Made by a program: the position numbers and the translations under genes. Shown in pieces: positions 61,393 to 64,000 of a stretch of DNA of 64,000 nt. Where the stretch lies: assembly GCA_947504725.1 (NCBI GenBank), contig CANNHN010000001.1, forward strand, positions 434,001 through 498,000, read 5' to 3'. Position 1 is the stretch's first letter. Each line of letters begins with the position of its first letter. This DNA comes from Bacteroidota bacterium. Lineage in GTDB: Bacteria; Bacteroidota; Bacteroidia; 2-12-FULL-35-15. The notes beneath the pieces are model-generated. The model ran no database searches. It saw only the letters and a program-made list of their open reading frames with translations, and was not told where the DNA came from.

Positions 61393-61476
61393 AAGTAGCA
61401 GGCAGCAAGTATCAGGTATCAAGACCTTTTACGAAATACATTTTGAACTGCTACCTGATACTTGATACTTAATACT
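61393..61476. repeat. inverted word-array repeat (AAGTATCAGGTA type)
   Basis: The left arm 61393-61424 and the right arm 61445-61476 share the words AAGTATCAGGTA in inverted order, with GTAGCAG in the left arm and CTGCTAC in the right. It fills the gap between the aldolase gene and accD. Confidence 0.7.
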
Positions 61477-61483
61477 AAAAAAG

Positions 61484-62335
61484 ATGAGTTGGTTTAAACG
61501 TAAAAAAGAAGGTATTTCAACATCAACTAAGGAGAAAAAAGAAACTCCTGAAGGTTTGTGGTATAAATGTCCTTCTTGCAAAAAGATAACAAACACTACT
61601 GAACATGAGTTAAATCTTTATGTTTGTCAGGGTGAAGATTGTCAATATCACGAAAAATTAGGTTCTGCAGAATATTTCAAAATCATTTTCGATAACAATG
61701 AATTTGTAGAATTGAATGAAAATCTTACAGCTGGTGACCCATTAGAATTTGTGGATACAAAAAAATATGAAGATAGATTGATTGATTCTGCTAAAAAAAC
61801 AGGTTTAAAAGACGCTTTGAGAACAGGACACGGAAAAGTAGAAGGAGAAGATTTGGTGATTGCGTGCATGGATTTCAGTTTTATTGGTGGTTCGATGGGA
61901 TCGGTAGTAGGTGAAAAAATTGCTAGAGCTTGTGATTATTGCATCGAAAAACGTATTCCATTAATGATTATCTCCAAATCGGGCGGTGCTCGCATGATGG
62001 AAGCAGCTTTCTCTTTAATGCAAATGGCAAAAACGTCAGCTAAACTTTCATTAATGTCGGAAGCAAAAGTACCTTATATCTCTTTCCTAACTGACCCGAC
62101 AACGGGCGGAGTTACTGCATCGTATGCGATGTTGGGCGACTTAAACATAGCTGAGCCTGGCGCTTTGATTGGATTTGCTGGTCCGCGTGTAGTAAAAGAA
62201 ACTATTGGAAAAGACTTACCTAAAGGCTTCCAAACCTCTGAATTTGTTTTGGAACATGGCTTTTTGGATAAAATCGTGAATCGTAAGGAATTGAAGCCTA
62301 AATTGGCTCAATTGCTTAGAATGTTTAAGAATTAA
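61484..62335 (+). CDS. accD: acetyl-CoA carboxylase carboxyltransferase beta subunit
   Basis: A 283-residue protein with the crotonase-fold carboxyltransferase core ([54 protein letters not shown]). The N-terminal zinc ribbon keeps four cysteines, C29-x2-C32 and C48-x4-C53; the second pair spacing is unusual. It transfers CO2 from carboxybiotin to acetyl-CoA with AccA, which is not in the window. The start ATG fits the family N-terminus ([11 protein letters not shown]). Confidence 0.95.
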   Translation: MSWFKRKKEGISTSTKEKKETPEGLWYKCPSCKKITNTTEHELNLYVCQGEDCQYHEKLGSAEYFKIIFDNNEFVELNENLTAGDPLEFVDTKKYEDRLIDSAKKTGLKDALRTGHGKVEGEDLVIACMDFSFIGGSMGSVVGEKIARACDYCIEKRIPLMIISKSGGARMMEAAFSLMQMAKTSAKLSLMSEAKVPYISFLTDPTTGGVTASYAMLGDLNIAEPGALIGFAGPRVVKETIGKDLPKGFQTSEFVLEHGFLDKIVNRKELKPKLAQLLRMFKN

Positions 62336-62344
62336 AGAAAATTA

Positions 62345-62374
62345 TTGCGGATTTAAAAAGATTAATTATCTTTG
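62345..62374 (+). promoter_or_regulatory. rpsO promoter
   Basis: TTG at 62345-62347, 19 bases, TATCTTTG at 62367-62374, a full match to the Bacteroidota -33/-7 consensus. Confidence 0.8.
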
Positions 62375-62409
62375 CAGTCCTTAAAAATAAAAACAAAAAG
62401 ACGAATACA

Positions 62410-62679
62410 ATGTATTTAACAGCAGAAATTAAAAAAGACATTTTCAAAAAGTTCGGAAAATCAGAAAAAGACACTGGATCTTCTGAAGGACAAATCGCTT
62501 TATTCTCATTTAGAATTGACCATTTGACTGAGCATTTGAAAAAAAATAAAAAAGATTTTGGAACTCAAAAATCTCTTATCGCATTAGTTGCTAGCAGACG
62601 TAGTTTATTAGATTACGTAAAAGAAAACGATATCGAAAGATACCGTGCTATCGTTAAGAAACTTGATCTAAGAAAATAA
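62410..62679 (+). CDS. rpsO: 30S ribosomal protein S15
   Basis: An 89-residue protein with the usual S15 length and motifs (DTGSSEGQIALFSFRIDHLTEHLKKNKKDF, LIALVASRRSLLDYV). It binds 16S rRNA early in 30S assembly. rpsO before pnp is the classic bacterial order; in E. coli S15 also represses its own translation. Confidence 0.98.
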   Translation: MYLTAEIKKDIFKKFGKSEKDTGSSEGQIALFSFRIDHLTEHLKKNKKDFGTQKSLIALVASRRSLLDYVKENDIERYRAIVKKLDLRK

Positions 62680-62710
62680 GTTTGATATTCTTAAGATAAC
62701 CTTTACAAAG

Positions 62711-62739
62711 GCATTCTACTTTACAGTAGAATGCTTTTT
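62711..62739 (+). terminator. rpsO terminator
   Basis: Perfect 10-bp stem GCATTCTACT / AGTAGAATGC (62711-62720 and 62725-62734), loop TTAC, then TTTTT. It may only partly stop transcription into pnp. Confidence 0.9.
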
Positions 62740-62817
62740 GTGTATATACGCAAAAGGAATTTTTTATAATAAAATAATAGGTAGGTAAAGAAAACAATAA
62801 ATTAAAAACAAAAAAAC

Positions 62818-64000
62818 ATGTCACAAATTGGAATTACACACACGTTCGCACTAGCTGATGGACGTGAAATCACACTCGAAACAGGAAAATTAGCAAAACA
62901 AGCAGACGGATCTGTAGTAGTAAAAATGGGCAACACGATGTTGCTTGCAACAATCGTATCTAACAAAGATGCAAAAGAAGGAACAGACTTTTTACCATTG
63001 TCTGTTGATTATCAAGAAAAATTCGCGGCTGCAGGCCGTTTCCCAGGAGGTTTTTTTAAACGTGAAGCAAGAATATCGGATTATGAAGTTTTAATTTGCC
63101 GCTTGGTAGATAGAGCTTTACGCCCACTTTTCCCTTCCGATTATCACTCTGATACACAAGTATTGATCTCTTTAATTTCTGGCGATAAAAACACAATGCC
63201 TGATGCATTGGCTTGTTTAGCAGCTTCTGCAGCTATTTCTGTTTCTGACATTCCGTTTGACGGACCAGTTTCTGAAGTACGTGTTGCAAAAGTGGATGGC
63301 AAATTAATGATCAACCCATCTGTTGAAGATAATGCAAAATCAACGTTAGATATGATTATCGCTGCTTCTGCAAAAGACATCATGATGGTGGAAGGTGAAA
63401 TGAATGAGATTTCTGAAGCAGAAATGTTGGAAGCAATTAAATTCGGTCACGAAGCAATCAAATTACAAATCAATGCGATTAAGGAATTGGTTGCTAAAGT
63501 TGAAGCTATAAAAGGTAAAATTGTTAAACGTGAATACAATCATGAAACAAATGATGCTGAGTTAGAAACTCGCGTTCACAAAGCACTTTACGATAAAGCA
63601 TACGCTGTAGCTAAATCTCAAAACCCAAATAAAAAAGAACGTGGCGCTGCTTTCAAGGCTGTTGTAAATGAGTTTATTGATGGTTTAACAGAAGAAGAAA
63701 AAGCAACAACAAATATTTCTTTGGTAAAAAAATATTATCACGATGTTGAATACGATGCAGTACGTAGATTCGTATTAGATGAAAGAGCTCGTTTAGATGG
63801 TCGTAAAACTGACCAAATCCGCCCTATCTGGAGCGAAATTGGGTACTTACCTTCTGCTCATGGTTCTGCTGTTTTCACACGTGGTGAAACTCAATCGTTG
63901 ACTACTGTTACATTGGGAACTAAATTAGATTTACAATCTCAGGATAGAGCTTTGTTTCAAGGACAAAACAATTTCATGCTACATTACAACTTTCCTGCAT
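62818..64000 (+). CDS. pnp: polyribonucleotide nucleotidyltransferase (3' end cut off)
   Basis: Starts at ATG 62818 ([47 protein letters not shown]) and stays open to the window end, 394 residues of about 700-750. The first RNase PH-like domain contains [26 protein letters not shown], the alpha-helical middle follows, and the second RNase PH domain begins near [17 protein letters not shown]. PNPase degrades RNA from the 3' end using phosphate. It is downstream of rpsO, as in most bacteria; the KH and S1 domains are beyond the window. Confidence 0.97.
   Translation, partial: MSQIGITHTFALADGREITLETGKLAKQADGSVVVKMGNTMLLATIVSNKDAKEGTDFLPLSVDYQEKFAAAGRFPGGFFKREARISDYEVLICRLVDRALRPLFPSDYHSDTQVLISLISGDKNTMPDALACLAASAAISVSDIPFDGPVSEVRVAKVDGKLMINPSVEDNAKSTLDMIIAASAKDIMMVEGEMNEISEAEMLEAIKFGHEAIKLQINAIKELVAKVEAIKGKIVKREYNHETNDAELETRVHKALYDKAYAVAKSQNPNKKERGAAFKAVVNEFIDGLTEEEKATTNISLVKKYYHDVEYDAVRRFVLDERARLDGRKTDQIRPIWSEIGYLPSAHGSAVFTRGETQSLTTVTLGTKLDLQSQDRALFQGQNNFMLHYNFPA

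Overview
The window is AT-rich DNA from a member of the Bacteroidota. The evidence is a type IX secretion (T9SS) cargo protein paired with a PorP/SprF protein, a second T9SS cargo with a type A sorting tail, a TamL-like lipidated Omp85 protein, an S16 protein with a long C-terminal tail, and promoters of the form TTG-N18-20-TAnnTTTG. I cannot place it below phylum. It is chromosomal and gene-dense; I see no prophage, CRISPR array, tRNA or rRNA.

Layout. 1-9.5 kb: a truncated secreted repeat protein, an FAD oxidoreductase, a large sensor/PP2C phosphatase, and the T9SS cargo + PorP/SprF pair. 9.5-12.7 kb: a cobalamin-riboswitch operon with a BtuB-like TonB receptor and a translationally coupled PP-loop ATPase. 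12.7-28.4 kb: mixed housekeeping and envelope genes (pseudouridine synthase, OmpL-like barrel proteins, pcm, sugar transferase, 3-hydroxyacyl-CoA dehydrogenase, accC, CAP-domain protein, Rieske protein). 28.5-36.1 kb: a stress island with TauE, two copies of an unknown small protein family, a small membrane protein, a CDF transporter, a REC-CRP/FNR fusion regulator with a PAS histidine kinase, a TerB-like protein and two universal stress proteins. 36.1-46.4 kb: DUF58, trxA, a long Ala/Lys/Glu-rich secreted protein, a GIY-YIG gene inside a palindromic element, dnaE, a T9SS cargo and a third universal stress protein. 46.8-64 kb: rpsP, rimM, trmN6-like, a saccharopine-dehydrogenase-like gene, M32 peptidase, pckA, rsmE, a TrmH-type methyltransferase, tamL-like gene, class I aldolase, accD, rpsO and the 5' part of pnp.

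The most interesting structure lies between and around genes. (1) A 403-bp element carries a GIY-YIG endonuclease gene between perfect 27-bp inverted repeats, each itself a hairpin; an 82-bp copy without the gene lies 15 kb away and keeps its stem by a compensatory change. (2) A ~135-bp structured element occurs three times, with 19-bp inverted ends and an inner hairpin whose stem covaries; two copies bracket rpsP. (3) Two promoters of the stress island carry a TGA-N6-TCA (CRP/FNR-type) site at exactly the same distance from a TAnnTTTG box and have no -33 element, which points to the REC-CRP regulator controlling itself and the small-protein operon. (4) Several other palindromic or word-array repeats are scattered, one of them inside the coding sequence of the TrmH-type methyltransferase.
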